From contig PXSX01000136.1 in assembly GCA_003022655.1 (NCBI GenBank), positions 1 through 5,454 on the forward strand: DNA of 5,454 nucleotides. The letters run 5' to 3'. Below, one piece after another: positions 1 to 5,177 of the stretch. The stretch is from Bacteroidetes bacterium QH_1_64_81 (GTDB taxonomy: Bacteria; Bacteroidota; Rhodothermia; Rhodothermales; Salinibacteraceae). The position numbers were made by a program, and so were the translations under genes. The first letter of the stretch is position 1; each line of letters opens with the position of its first letter. The notes beneath the pieces are model-generated. The model did no database searches. It was not told the DNA's origin and saw nothing but the letters and a program-made list of their open reading frames with translations.

Positions 1-131
1 CCCCGCCCGGCCACCTCCATGAGTGTAATGCTGGGGAGCCCGTACTCCTCAATCGTGTACCGGTCGGCCTCGCGCATCGCGTCGGCCGTGAGGGCGGGGA
101 GACACTGCTCGTCGGAGATCGAGGTCGCCAT
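1..131 (-). CDS. nnr: NAD(P)H-hydrate epimerase (YjeF N-terminal family), N-terminal fragment
   Basis: Only the first 43 residues are in the window; the gene runs off the left edge. After a short leader the translation reads LTADAMREADRYTIEEYGLP and then SITLMEVAGR. This matches the opening of the YjeF_N domain, where the Met-Arg-x-x-Asp helix and the LME-x-AGR segment are hallmarks. Members of this family epimerise damaged R-NAD(P)HX to the S form. In most bacteria the same protein carries a C-terminal ADP/ATP-dependent dehydratase domain that restores NAD(P)H; whether that half is present cannot be seen. The ATG at 129-131 is the first start after an in-frame TGA at 135-137, so the start is well constrained. 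No Shine-Dalgarno sequence precedes it. It lies 54 bases after the lipoprotein stop on the same strand, so co-transcription is plausible. A role as a cytoplasmic metabolite-repair enzyme is inferred from the family. Confidence 0.85.
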   Translation of the reverse strand, partial: MATSISDEQCLPALTADAMREADRYTIEEYGLPSITLMEVAGR

Positions 132-185
132 GGGTCAGGATCGAAATGCTCGATGCAGCATGATGCGAGAGGACGACCGGCCCCG

Positions 186-1094
186 TCATCGGTTCTCGGG
201 AGGCGACGGGCGGGACGTATCCGGCGGCGGAGGCTCCCGGCCTTTGGGCACCGGTGCGAGCACGGGAATGCGGAGTGGAGCGGGCAGTTCGGTGGTCCAC
301 CGGGGCCGGGCCTCCACCGGCTCTTGCAGCCACGTGATCGGCTCGGCCGGTACGTACGGCTGAATCTGTCCGCCGTCCCACCGCCCGTTGTCGTTGCGGT
401 CGAGGTACGCCCGGAGCCGATACTGCCCGTTCGGAAGCTCCTCGAACGCAAACGTACTTCCGGGGGGCGTGGTCAGTCGGCGCGCCTCCACGGGGATCGA
501 CGAGTCGTCGACCGTGAGCTCCACCGCGACGGGGCCGCCGTAAAAGAGCGAGTCCAGTCGGGCTTGCGTGGGCGAGGTCGCGGCGGTGTCGGCGGTCGGG
601 ACATCGAGAGTGTCGGAGGCGTCCCGACCTGTGAGCGAGGGCGGCAGCCGGAGTGCCGTCGTGTCGCCCGGCGACTGGACCCCCGATAGTCCTTCCTGGG
701 TCGTATCGGCAACACGGGCGCGGCCCTCAAGCGCCCCGAGCGCCCGACGCGTGACGCGCCGAAATCGGCGTCGGTACGTCGTGTCCGCGGCCCGCGACTC
801 GCCAGTCGTATCCCGAACGCTGATTCCTTGCTGCAGGTCTGTGCTGTCCGGGGCTTGATTGAAGCGGATCCCGGGCTGTATGTCCGGGAGGAGCGGACGC
901 GCTCCGGTCGAATCCTGGCGGAGACCGGCGGGCAGAAATCGACGGAACCGCGTGCGCATCGTGTCGGCCCGCGTGGCGGCCCGGAAGCGAGCCGTGTCCG
1001 GCACGAGGGGCTGTCCCAGCGTGTCGGCCACGACGCCGCGTCGCAGCGGCAGGCGGTGACGCACGTCCCGCATTGGGGCGGTGCGCACCATCAC
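186..1094 (-). CDS. C-terminal frame of the broken Ig-like lipoprotein
   Basis: This frame stays open far to the right of 1094, but its sensible protein begins only near 1214 with LRFSEPVRLQTRASEAWAP, exactly where the N-terminal frame stops making sense. The GTG at 1094 is therefore only the first formal start codon, not a believable one. The body is rich in Asp-Thr and Arg. A central stretch carrying many DTT/DTA turns (about 500-860) looks low in complexity and may be a linker. The last 100 residues include VAVELTVDDSSIPVEARRL, then FEELPNGQYRLRAYLDRNDN and GRWDGG. This resembles the closing beta module of the Bacteroidota Ig-like lipoproteins. The final residues are a Pro-rich tail ending at a TGA (186-188). 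On its own this fragment has no signal peptide and would not be exported. Confidence 0.6.
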   Translation of the reverse strand: MMVRTAPMRDVRHRLPLRRGVVADTLGQPLVPDTARFRAATRADTMRTRFRRFLPAGLRQDSTGARPLLPDIQPGIRFNQAPDSTDLQQGISVRDTTGESRAADTTYRRRFRRVTRRALGALEGRARVADTTQEGLSGVQSPGDTTALRLPPSLTGRDASDTLDVPTADTAATSPTQARLDSLFYGGPVAVELTVDDSSIPVEARRLTTPPGSTFAFEELPNGQYRLRAYLDRNDNGRWDGGQIQPYVPAEPITWLQEPVEARPRWTTELPAPLRIPVLAPVPKGREPPPPDTSRPSPPENR

Positions 1095-1912
1095 GGCGGC
1101 CGGGCGGTCCGGGACTGCGTAAACGCCCTGTACATCGATCGGCGTGCCCGACGCGGAGTCCTGCGGGGCCCATGCCTCGGACGCCCGGGTCTGGAGACGG
1201 ACCGGCTCGCTGAAGCGCAGGCGCAGGCGCGATTGCGATTGTTGTCGCGGAGCGCGACGACGTAGTAGCGCCCCTCCCGCATGTAGTTGAACTCGAAGCC
1301 CCCGTCCTCCCCCGTCTGCGTGCGATAGCTGGGCCGGTCCGGCAACGGGCGGGGTCCCACGGCATCCGGCGTAAGGACGTACGCGTAGACGTCGACGCGC
1401 TGTTGAGCGATGCCGCGAGGCCCACTCGCGACTCGTCCCCGGATCTGTCCCCGATTGATCCTCGACCCGGTCGAGAACGCCACCGTGATGGGGCTCTCTA
1501 GCGAGACGCCGTGGGCATCGCTCAGGTTCGTATCGAACGTGAAAATGTAGGTCGTGCTGTCCCGCAACGCGGAGGGGAGCTCAATCTCGACGGTGCGCCC
1601 GCTCCAATCAAATTGGAGCTGCTGCTCAAACGTCGGGGTGACTGACAAAGCCTGGGACACACTGCTCCGCTCGATGTACTCCGAAAACTCGACGCGCAGC
1701 ACTTCGGTGCTCGTCGGCACGTTGACGGTGTCGCGCACGGGGGCTGTCCGGACGACCGAGGGTGGGGTCTGGTCGCGAGGTCCGCCGCTGGGGGCCTGCG
1801 GGTTGGCGCACGAGACAATGATGCCGACCCCCAAGAGAGCCGCTGTGAGAACGAAACGGAGGGAGGAGCGCACGTACGTGTGAACGGCTGTCGTCGTCAA
1901 TTCCGATATCAC
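1091..1912 (-). CDS. N-terminal frame of the broken Ig-like lipoprotein (signal peptide, Ig domain, start of second domain)
   Basis: As the sequence stands, translation from the GTG at 1910-1912 gives 273 residues. Residues 15-34 form a signal peptide with basic Arg15 and Arg19, a hydrophobic core and lipobox IVSC, so Cys35 would be lipidated. SGGPRDQTPP (42-51) opens the mature part. Residues about 52-150 are an Ig-like domain with LRVEFSEYIE, two beta-rich halves and VAFSTG at the end, as in the Big_5 (SbsA-like) family. Residues 154-228 (GQIRGRV to ALRDNNRNR) look like a carboxypeptidase-regulatory-type beta domain. The last 45 residues or so are a Cys/Arg/Ser-rich out-of-frame tail and should not be read as protein. 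A TAG at 1913-1915 blocks any earlier start. A GTG at 1871-1873 would give a more standard-length signal peptide and is a real alternative. Neither start has a clear ribosome binding site. Confidence 0.7.
   Translation of the reverse strand: MISELTTTAVHTYVRSSLRFVLTAALLGVGIIVSCANPQAPSGGPRDQTPPSVVRTAPVRDTVNVPTSTEVLRVEFSEYIERSSVSQALSVTPTFEQQLQFDWSGRTVEIELPSALRDSTTYIFTFDTNLSDAHGVSLESPITVAFSTGSRINRGQIRGRVASGPRGIAQQRVDVYAYVLTPDAVGPRPLPDRPSYRTQTGEDGGFEFNYMREGRYYVVALRDNNRNRACACASASRSVSRPGRPRHGPRRTPRRARRSMYRAFTQSRTARPP
1215..1231. repeat. GCGCAG hexamer repeat at the frameshift point
   Basis: The plus strand reads GCGCAGGCGCAGGCGCG: two complete hexamers and most of a third. On the coding strand it falls between the last sensible codon of the upstream frame (AAT CGC, Asn-Arg) and the first sensible one of the downstream frame (TTC, Phe, 1212-1214). 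A whole-hexamer slip would keep the frame, so the frame change needs a one-base loss or a two-base gain within or beside the repeat. Such GC-rich tandem units are prone to polymerase slippage and to base-calling errors. Confidence 0.7.
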
Positions 1913-2002
1913 CTACTTGCACCACTTCCGCCCGAGACCGATCCTTCCTCCTCCCTGCACCTCACACTTCCACCCGTCCCCCCTTTCGTACGTCCACACC
2001 GT
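1913..2002 (-). other. Purine-rich spacer between gdhA and the lipoprotein gene
   Basis: This 90-base spacer lies on the transcribed side of both neighbours. Its coding-strand copy is strongly purine-biased and contains AGGGAGGAGGAAGG at 1956-1943. That resembles an extended Shine-Dalgarno sequence but ends about 30 bases before the GTG at 1912, too far for normal ribosome placement. No hairpin with a T-tract follows the dehydrogenase stop, so read-through from gdhA into the lipoprotein gene is possible. No promoter could be assigned with confidence. Confidence 0.35.
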
Positions 2003-3307
2003 TTACGCGTAGATCCCGCGCATCTGAAGCGCCTCGGCCACGCGGCGAACGCTCACCACGTAGGCCGCGATGCGGAGGGAGATGTCGTACTCCTCGGCCG
2101 TCGCGTACACCTTGTCGAATGCCTTCCGCATCATCCGGTCGAGTCGCCGGTTCACCTCCTCCTCGGTCCAGAAGAAGCCCTGCCGGTTCTGCACCCACTC
2201 GAAGTAGGAGGCCGTAACGCCCCCTGCGTTGGCCAGGATGTCCGGAACGACGAGCACCTCCTTTTCGCTCAGCACCTCGTCGGCCTCCGGCCGGGTGGGA
2301 CCGTTCGCCCCCTCCGCAATGACCCGCGCGCTCAGATTTTCCGCAATCTCGCGGTCGATCTGATCCTCTTTGGCGGCCGGGACGAGCACGTCCACGTCGA
2401 GCGTGAGAAGCTCCTCGTTCGAGATCGCCTGCGCCTCCTCGTATCCCGTCAGCGTGCCCCCGTTTCGCTGCGCGTACGTCCGCATCGCCGTCAGGTCGAG
2501 CCCGTTCTCGTTGTAGTAGCCCCCGGTCACGTCGCTGACGGCCACCACCGTGCAGCCCTGCTCTGCCAGCAGTTCAGCGGCCGTTGACCCGACGTTGCCG
2601 AAGCCCTGCACGGCCACCGTGCAGTCGCCAGGCGTGAGGTCGAGCTGCTCCATGGCCGCAAGCGTGACCGTCATGACCCCCCGGCCAGTGGCTTGGCGAC
2701 GCCCCTTCGAGCCGCCCAGCCCCACGGGCTTGCCCGTAACGACGGCGTTTTCGGTGCGGCGCGCGTGCATCGAATACGTGTCCAGCACCCACGCCATGAT
2801 TTGCTCGTTGGTGTTCATGTCGGGCGCTGGAATGTCCTTGTCCGGCCCAAACACGTCGTACAGGTCGGCGGTGTAGCGCCGCGTGAGTCGCTCCAGTTCC
2901 TGCGGGCTCATTTCTTCCGGGTCGCACACGACCCCGCCCTTCGCCCCGCCGAAGGGTAGGTCGACCAGCGAGCACTTCCATGTCATCCAGCCAGCAAGGG
3001 CCTTGACCTCGTTGAGCGTCACGTCCGGCGCAAAGCGGATGCCCCCCTTGCTGGGGCCCAGGACGTCGTTGTGGATGACCCGGTACCCCTCGTAGATCTT
3101 AATCCGGCCGGTGTCCATCTCCACAGGGATCGACGTGGCGTGCATCCGGGCCGGACGGCAGAGGTACTCATAGAAGCCCGGACTGAGCTCCAGAATCTCG
3201 GCGGCCACGTCGAAGCGTTCCATCATGGACTGGAACGGACTGTCCCGGTCGATGGGGGCCGGCTCGCGGTACGCAGAGGGCTCGTAGACATCGAATTTGA
3301 ACGGCAT
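2003..3307 (-). CDS. gdhA: Glutamate dehydrogenase (Glu/Leu/Phe/Val dehydrogenase family), probably NAD-dependent
   Basis: The 434-residue protein is full length for the roughly 420-450-residue hexameric GDH class. It reversibly deaminates L-glutamate to 2-oxoglutarate and ammonia in the cytoplasm. The substrate domain carries Lys87 (PSKGGIRF), Lys111 (GWMTWKC), the catalytic Lys123 (PFGGAKGGV) and Asp163 (PAPDMNTNE). The nucleotide domain follows: TGKP (191-194), ATGRG (206-210), the Rossmann motif GFGNVG (235-240) and acidic Asp259 at the end of the second strand. That Asp usually goes with NAD rather than NADP preference, which is an inference. EGANGPT (332-338) and PDILANAGGV (355-364) complete the family signature. 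The ATG at 3305-3307 places the N-terminus as expected for the family; the frame stays open further upstream but that extension is not GDH-like. No Shine-Dalgarno sequence is present. It heads the minus-strand run. Glutamate is also a compatible solute in salt-adapted cells, so a link to osmotic balance is possible but not shown. The symbol gdhA follows general use; gudB/rocG-type naming would be equally valid. Confidence 0.95.
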   Translation of the reverse strand: MPFKFDVYEPSAYREPAPIDRDSPFQSMMERFDVAAEILELSPGFYEYLCRPARMHATSIPVEMDTGRIKIYEGYRVIHNDVLGPSKGGIRFAPDVTLNEVKALAGWMTWKCSLVDLPFGGAKGGVVCDPEEMSPQELERLTRRYTADLYDVFGPDKDIPAPDMNTNEQIMAWVLDTYSMHARRTENAVVTGKPVGLGGSKGRRQATGRGVMTVTLAAMEQLDLTPGDCTVAVQGFGNVGSTAAELLAEQGCTVVAVSDVTGGYYNENGLDLTAMRTYAQRNGGTLTGYEEAQAISNEELLTLDVDVLVPAAKEDQIDREIAENLSARVIAEGANGPTRPEADEVLSEKEVLVVPDILANAGGVTASYFEWVQNRQGFFWTEEEVNRRLDRMMRKAFDKVYATAEEYDISLRIAAYVVSVRRVAEALQMRGIYA

Positions 3308-3509
3308 GGGGCTGCGGAACCGAGTGCGACGATGATGAACGAAAGCGTTTCCCTGATGCCTGCCGGCCAGAGAACCAGCGGAGCAACAAAAACCGGACTC
3401 TCCGCCAAAAAGTCGAGCGACGAGGCGACCGTTCCGGAAAAGAACGAACGATTTGCCCCGATCCCGGTTGCCCTGCTGCCCGATTCGAATGTGTCGTCGC
3501 CCGCGCCCC
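3308..3509. promoter_or_regulatory. Divergent intergenic region between gdhA and the RNA methyltransferase gene
   Basis: Both genes point away from this 202-base gap, so it must hold the promoter for each, or an upstream start for one of them. Base composition differs from the flanking genes: A-runs at about 3389-3394 and 3409-3414 (T-runs on the gdhA strand) and AAAAGAACGAACG near 3436-3450. No -35/-10 pair or Bacteroidota-type TTTG/TAnnTTTG pair was convincing. The methyltransferase frame remains open back to an ATG at 3453, but residues encoded between 3453 and 3509 do not look like family protein. Confidence 0.4.
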
Positions 3510-4298
3510 ATGCCCGACCCACTGTCTAACCGCCGCCGCAAGGCCATTGCCGCCCTTACCCGTCGCCGGGGCCGCCGGCGCCACGACCGGACGCTCATCG
3601 AAGGACGCCGCGCCCTCCAAGCGGCGCTCGACGCGGGCGCTCCGATCGTGGAAACGGTCGTGACCCCCGATGCCCTCGACGCCCCCGCGGTGCAGTCCCT
3701 GCTCGATCGGCTGTCGGGGCCCGTGTTCGAAGCCGACCCCGATACGGTGGCCCAAATCACCGACGTGGCGACGCCGCAGGGCCTCGTGGCCGTCGCCGAA
3801 CGTCGCCTCCACACCCCCGACATGGTGCCGGAGCGCCTCGGGGACACCGGCACGGCCCTCCTGCTCGACGGCGTGCAGGACCCAGGCAACGTGGGCACCC
3901 TCCTTCGGACGGCCGCGTGGTTCGGCGCGCAGGCCGTGGTGGCGGGCCCCGGCACCGCTGGGCTGTACGGCCCCAAGGTGATGCGTGCAGGGGCCGGGAG
4001 CCACTGGGCCCTCGACCTGGCCCGCGCGGATGAGTTGGGGCCGCTTCTCGACCGCCTCCGGCGCCACGACGTGAGTCTCTACGGAGCCGACCTCCAGGGC
4101 GTTCAGGCCCACGCGTGGCACCCCACCCGTCCCTCCGCCCTCGCACTGGGCAGTGAGGCACACGGCCTCAGCGCGGTCGTCCTGGACCGGTTCGACGCGA
4201 CCGTTGCCCTCCGCGGCGCCCCGAACCGCCCCGCGGCCGAGTCGCTCAACGTGGCCGTCGCCGGGGGCATCCTCCTGTACGAGTGGCTTGGCCCCTGA
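3510..4298 (+). CDS. TrmH/SpoU-family RNA 2'-O-ribose methyltransferase
   Basis: The 262-residue protein has the two-part build of the SPOUT class. A basic N-terminus (residues 8-27) and a substrate-binding domain (about 27-98, starting TLIEGRRALQAAL and ending TPQGLVAVAERR) precede the knotted SAM-binding catalytic domain (about 115-262). The three SpoU motifs are clear: DGVQDPGNVGTLLRTAAWFG (120-139) with Asn127 and Arg133; LALGSEAHGLS (211-221); and ESLNVAVAGGILLYEW (244-259). Such enzymes methylate a ribose 2'-hydroxyl in rRNA or tRNA using S-adenosylmethionine. The exact target cannot be told from sequence, so no rlmB, trmH or tsnR name is given. The ATG at 3510 was preferred over 3453 because homologous sequence begins here; the extra 19 residues are Pro/Arg/Cys-rich and unlike the family. 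No Shine-Dalgarno sequence is seen. The stop is 15 bases before the inserted MITE. Confidence 0.92.
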   Translation: MPDPLSNRRRKAIAALTRRRGRRRHDRTLIEGRRALQAALDAGAPIVETVVTPDALDAPAVQSLLDRLSGPVFEADPDTVAQITDVATPQGLVAVAERRLHTPDMVPERLGDTGTALLLDGVQDPGNVGTLLRTAAWFGAQAVVAGPGTAGLYGPKVMRAGAGSHWALDLARADELGPLLDRLRRHDVSLYGADLQGVQAHAWHPTRPSALALGSEAHGLSAVVLDRFDATVALRGAPNRPAAESLNVAVAGGILLYEWLGP

Positions 4299-4313
4299 GT
4301 CTCGTAAATCTTA

Positions 4314-4473
4314 GAGTCTGTTTTGATTTTGGGTCGGATCGCGAGAGCGAGAATTGACGGAGCGAAAATCGCACCCTGAACAAGGCCTGTAGTGGGGCTA
4401 CCGGTCGAGTGAAGGGGCGATTTGCAGCCCGTCAAGGCCGCTCGGAGCCCGAGAGATAAATTAAAACAGACTC
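4314..4473. mobile_element. MITE (160-bp non-autonomous insertion element) with TTA target duplication
   Basis: The ends are inverted copies: GAGTCTGTTTTGATTT at 4314-4329 and, read from the other end, GAGTCTGTTTTAATTT at 4473-4458, that is 15 of 16 identical. TTA flanks the element on both sides (4311-4313 and 4474-4476), as expected for a 3-bp TNA target duplication. There is no room for a transposase and none is encoded. The interior is also an imperfect palindrome: TTGACGG (4354-4360) pairs with CCGTCAA (4429-4435), AAATCGC (4366-4372) with GCGATTT (4417-4423), GAGCG (4345-4349) with CGCTC (4439-4443), and GTAG (4389-4392) with CTAC (4398-4401). GAG-starting ends with a TNA duplication suggest mobilisation by an IS5-superfamily (IS1031-like) DDE transposase elsewhere in the genome; that is inference. 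It inserted just beyond the methyltransferase stop and disrupts no gene. Confidence 0.85.
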
Positions 4474-4553
4474 TTAACGCCCACCTGATGTTAAGAAATC
4501 AAAGACGACGTTAGATCGAGAGAGAGCAGCGTGTCTACCGGATGCATTTCTCG

Positions 4554-4611
4554 TTGGGACGCACTTCTCCCAAGGCCCGGTCTCTTGGTGGGGGTCCGGG
4601 CTTCCTTTTTT
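4554..4611 (+). terminator. Attenuator-like stems ending in an intrinsic-terminator-like hairpin
   Basis: GCCCGG (4575-4580) pairs with CCGGGC (4596-4601), followed by TTCC and six Ts (4606-4611): a short GC-rich stem plus T-tract, the form of a Rho-independent terminator, although the 15-base loop is large. Upstream, TTGGGA (4554-4559) can pair with TCCCAA (4568-4573). The latter overlaps CCAAG (4570-4574), which can instead pair with CTTGG (4584-4588); that pairing crosses the terminator stem. So stem 1 and the terminator are compatible, while the middle stem excludes both, as in classical attenuation. It could simply terminate transcripts coming from the methyltransferase and MITE side. 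Each stem is only 5-6 bp, so chance pairing is a real possibility. Confidence 0.4.
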
Positions 4612-4639
4612 ATCTGACCCGGATTTTATCTGACCCGGA
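4608..4639. repeat. Perfect 16-bp tandem duplication
   Basis: TTTTATCTGACCCGGA occurs twice with no spacer, at 4608-4623 and 4624-4639, and is followed by ATTTT, which resembles the start of a third unit. The first copy begins inside the T-tract of the terminator-like hairpin. Sixteen is not a multiple of three, and nothing here is coding. It may be a recent slippage product or a pair of regulator half-sites; the sequence alone does not decide. Confidence 0.85.
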
Positions 4640-4687
4640 ATTTTGGGGCGAGGGTCTCTGCAACTTTCCCGAACGCTTCGTCCCCTG

Positions 4688-4705
4688 CCCGCGTCTCGAC
4701 GCGGG
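4688..4705 (+). other. Strong GC-rich stem-loop upstream of the small acidic protein gene
   Basis: CCCGCGT (4688-4694) and ACGCGGG (4699-4705) form a perfect 7-bp stem closing a CTCG tetraloop. It is followed by AATTGGG rather than a T-run, so it is not an intrinsic terminator. Lying 91 bases before the start at 4797, it could be part of a structured 5' leader, a transcript-stabilising hairpin, or a site with no RNA role. Confidence 0.6.
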
Positions 4706-4751
4706 AATTGGGAAACGGCGAGGGCCTGCACGCATAGGGTGCGGACGGTTC

Positions 4752-4783
4752 TTTGTCGCACTTCCGTTCTCCCCGTTACTCTG
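4752..4783 (+). promoter_or_regulatory. Weak candidate Bacteroidota-type promoter
   Basis: TTTG at 4752-4755 and TACTCTG at 4777-4783 sit 21 bases apart and loosely resemble the -33 TTTG and -7 TAnnTTTG elements of Bacteroidota. If real, transcription would begin only a few bases before the ATG at 4797 and give a nearly leaderless mRNA. That would exclude the hairpins upstream from the transcript. The match to the -7 box is poor. Confidence 0.15.
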
Positions 4784-4796
4784 CGCGTTTCGCACC

Positions 4797-5051
4797 ATGC
4801 CCACCTACACGATCATCGGCTTCGAAAAGGATGGCTTCGACTCCTTCTCCAATGTCGCGACGGCCGAGGGCCCGTCCGACGCGGCCCGGAAAGCTATCCA
4901 GGACACGTTCATCAAGACCGAGGGCCGCCGGCCGCCCGACACCGAGGCCCTCGCCCAGCTCGAAAACGAAACCGGGCTCTTCGTCGTCGGCATCATCGAG
5001 GGCGAGCACGACAACCTGAACGAGATCGTTGACCACTACGAGCAGTGGTGA
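4797..5051 (+). CDS. Small acidic protein of unknown function (84 residues)
   Basis: The protein begins MPTYTIIGFEKDGFDSFS and ends NEIVDHYEQW. It has 17 Asp/Glu against 6 Lys/Arg, no Cys, no signal peptide and no membrane segment, so it should be a soluble, very acidic cytoplasmic protein. A likely layout is an N-terminal beta strand (TYTIIGF), a helix around residues 25-42 (AEGPSDAARKAIQDTFIK), a helix near 48-58 (TEALAQLENET), a hydrophobic strand (LFVVGIIEG, 60-68) and a C-terminal helix. I do not recognise the family. The ATG at 4797 was chosen although the same frame is open back to an ATG at 4542: the extra 85 codons run through the tandem duplication and the hairpins and do not read as protein. 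No Shine-Dalgarno sequence precedes it. It converges with the amidohydrolase gene across 126 bases in which I see no terminator. The acidity fits a salt-in halophile. Confidence 0.75.
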   Translation: MPTYTIIGFEKDGFDSFSNVATAEGPSDAARKAIQDTFIKTEGRRPPDTEALAQLENETGLFVVGIIEGEHDNLNEIVDHYEQW

Positions 5052-5177
5052 CCGATCCCTGCGTCGCTGCGACAACGGTCCGCCCCCACCTCCTGTGGCT
5101 GCTCAACGAGCGCCCGAAGATCGCCCCGGAAGAAAGCGCGACGGTGAGCCCGATGGTTTGCTCTTGCGAGACTGACG

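Larger units (their letters stand above)
186..1912 (-). pseudogene. Ig-like (Big_5) domain lipoprotein of Bacteroidota type, interrupted by one frameshift
   Basis: Two overlapping minus-strand frames together make one recognisable protein of about 575 residues. From 1912 to 186 is 1,727 bases, one short of a multiple of three, which fits a single-base deletion. The N-terminal frame has a lipoprotein signal ending IIVSC, the GGPRDQTPP segment and an Ig-like domain; the C-terminal frame ends with YRLRAYLDRNDNGRWD and a following Trp-rich segment. From family memory, this order (lipobox, GG-P-D-TPP, FDEY-like FSEYI, then a closing Asp/Asn-rich turn motif) is that of Bacteroidota Ig-like lipoproteins, which are envelope-anchored and have no assigned reaction. 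The break lies in or next to a GCGCAG repeat at 1215-1231. Before it the frame reads YYVVALRDNNRNR; after it the other frame reads LRFSEPVRL. The gene may be truly inactivated, or the break may be a sequencing or assembly error. Programmed frameshifting is less likely, since no slippery heptamer is seen. Confidence 0.75.

Noticed and set aside
146..161. ATGCT/AGCAT stem-loop in the spacer before nnr
   Set aside because: The stem is only 5 bp, has no T-tract and is not near another signal; chance is sufficient.
1212..1245. Programmed -1 ribosomal frameshifting in the lipoprotein gene
   Set aside because: No X-XXY-YYZ slippery heptamer or evident downstream pseudoknot is present on the coding strand. 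A one-base indel at the repeat is simpler.
727..1425. A 232-residue minus-strand frame overlapping the lipoprotein break
   Set aside because: It is the third frame of the same strand and reads as Arg/Pro/Ala-rich noise. Neither family half of the lipoprotein lies in it.
3308..3976. Upstream extension of glutamate dehydrogenase to a 657-residue protein
   Set aside because: The extra 223 residues are antisense to the methyltransferase and Arg/Ser/Ala-rich. The GDH family begins near the ATG at 3305-3307.
3168..4163. Long minus-strand open frame opposite the RNA methyltransferase and across the divergent gap
   Set aside because: It is the antisense shadow of a GC-rich gene with clear SpoU motifs on the plus strand. 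Its translation is low in complexity and has no recognisable domain.
4103..4435. Minus-strand open frame starting inside the MITE
   Set aside because: It is a composite of the palindromic element and the antisense of the methyltransferase gene; it has no domain and is not a transposase remnant.
4542..4796. Open in-frame extension giving a 169-residue version of the small acidic protein
   Set aside because: The added 85 codons cross the terminator-like hairpin, the 16-bp tandem duplication and the GC hairpin, and their composition (Arg, Gly, Pro, Cys, Phe) is unlike the acidic body of the protein. The frame is open by chance.
5063..5073. GTCGC-T-GCGAC palindrome as terminator between the convergent genes
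   Set aside because: The single-base loop forces the stem down to about 4 bp and no T-run follows on either strand.
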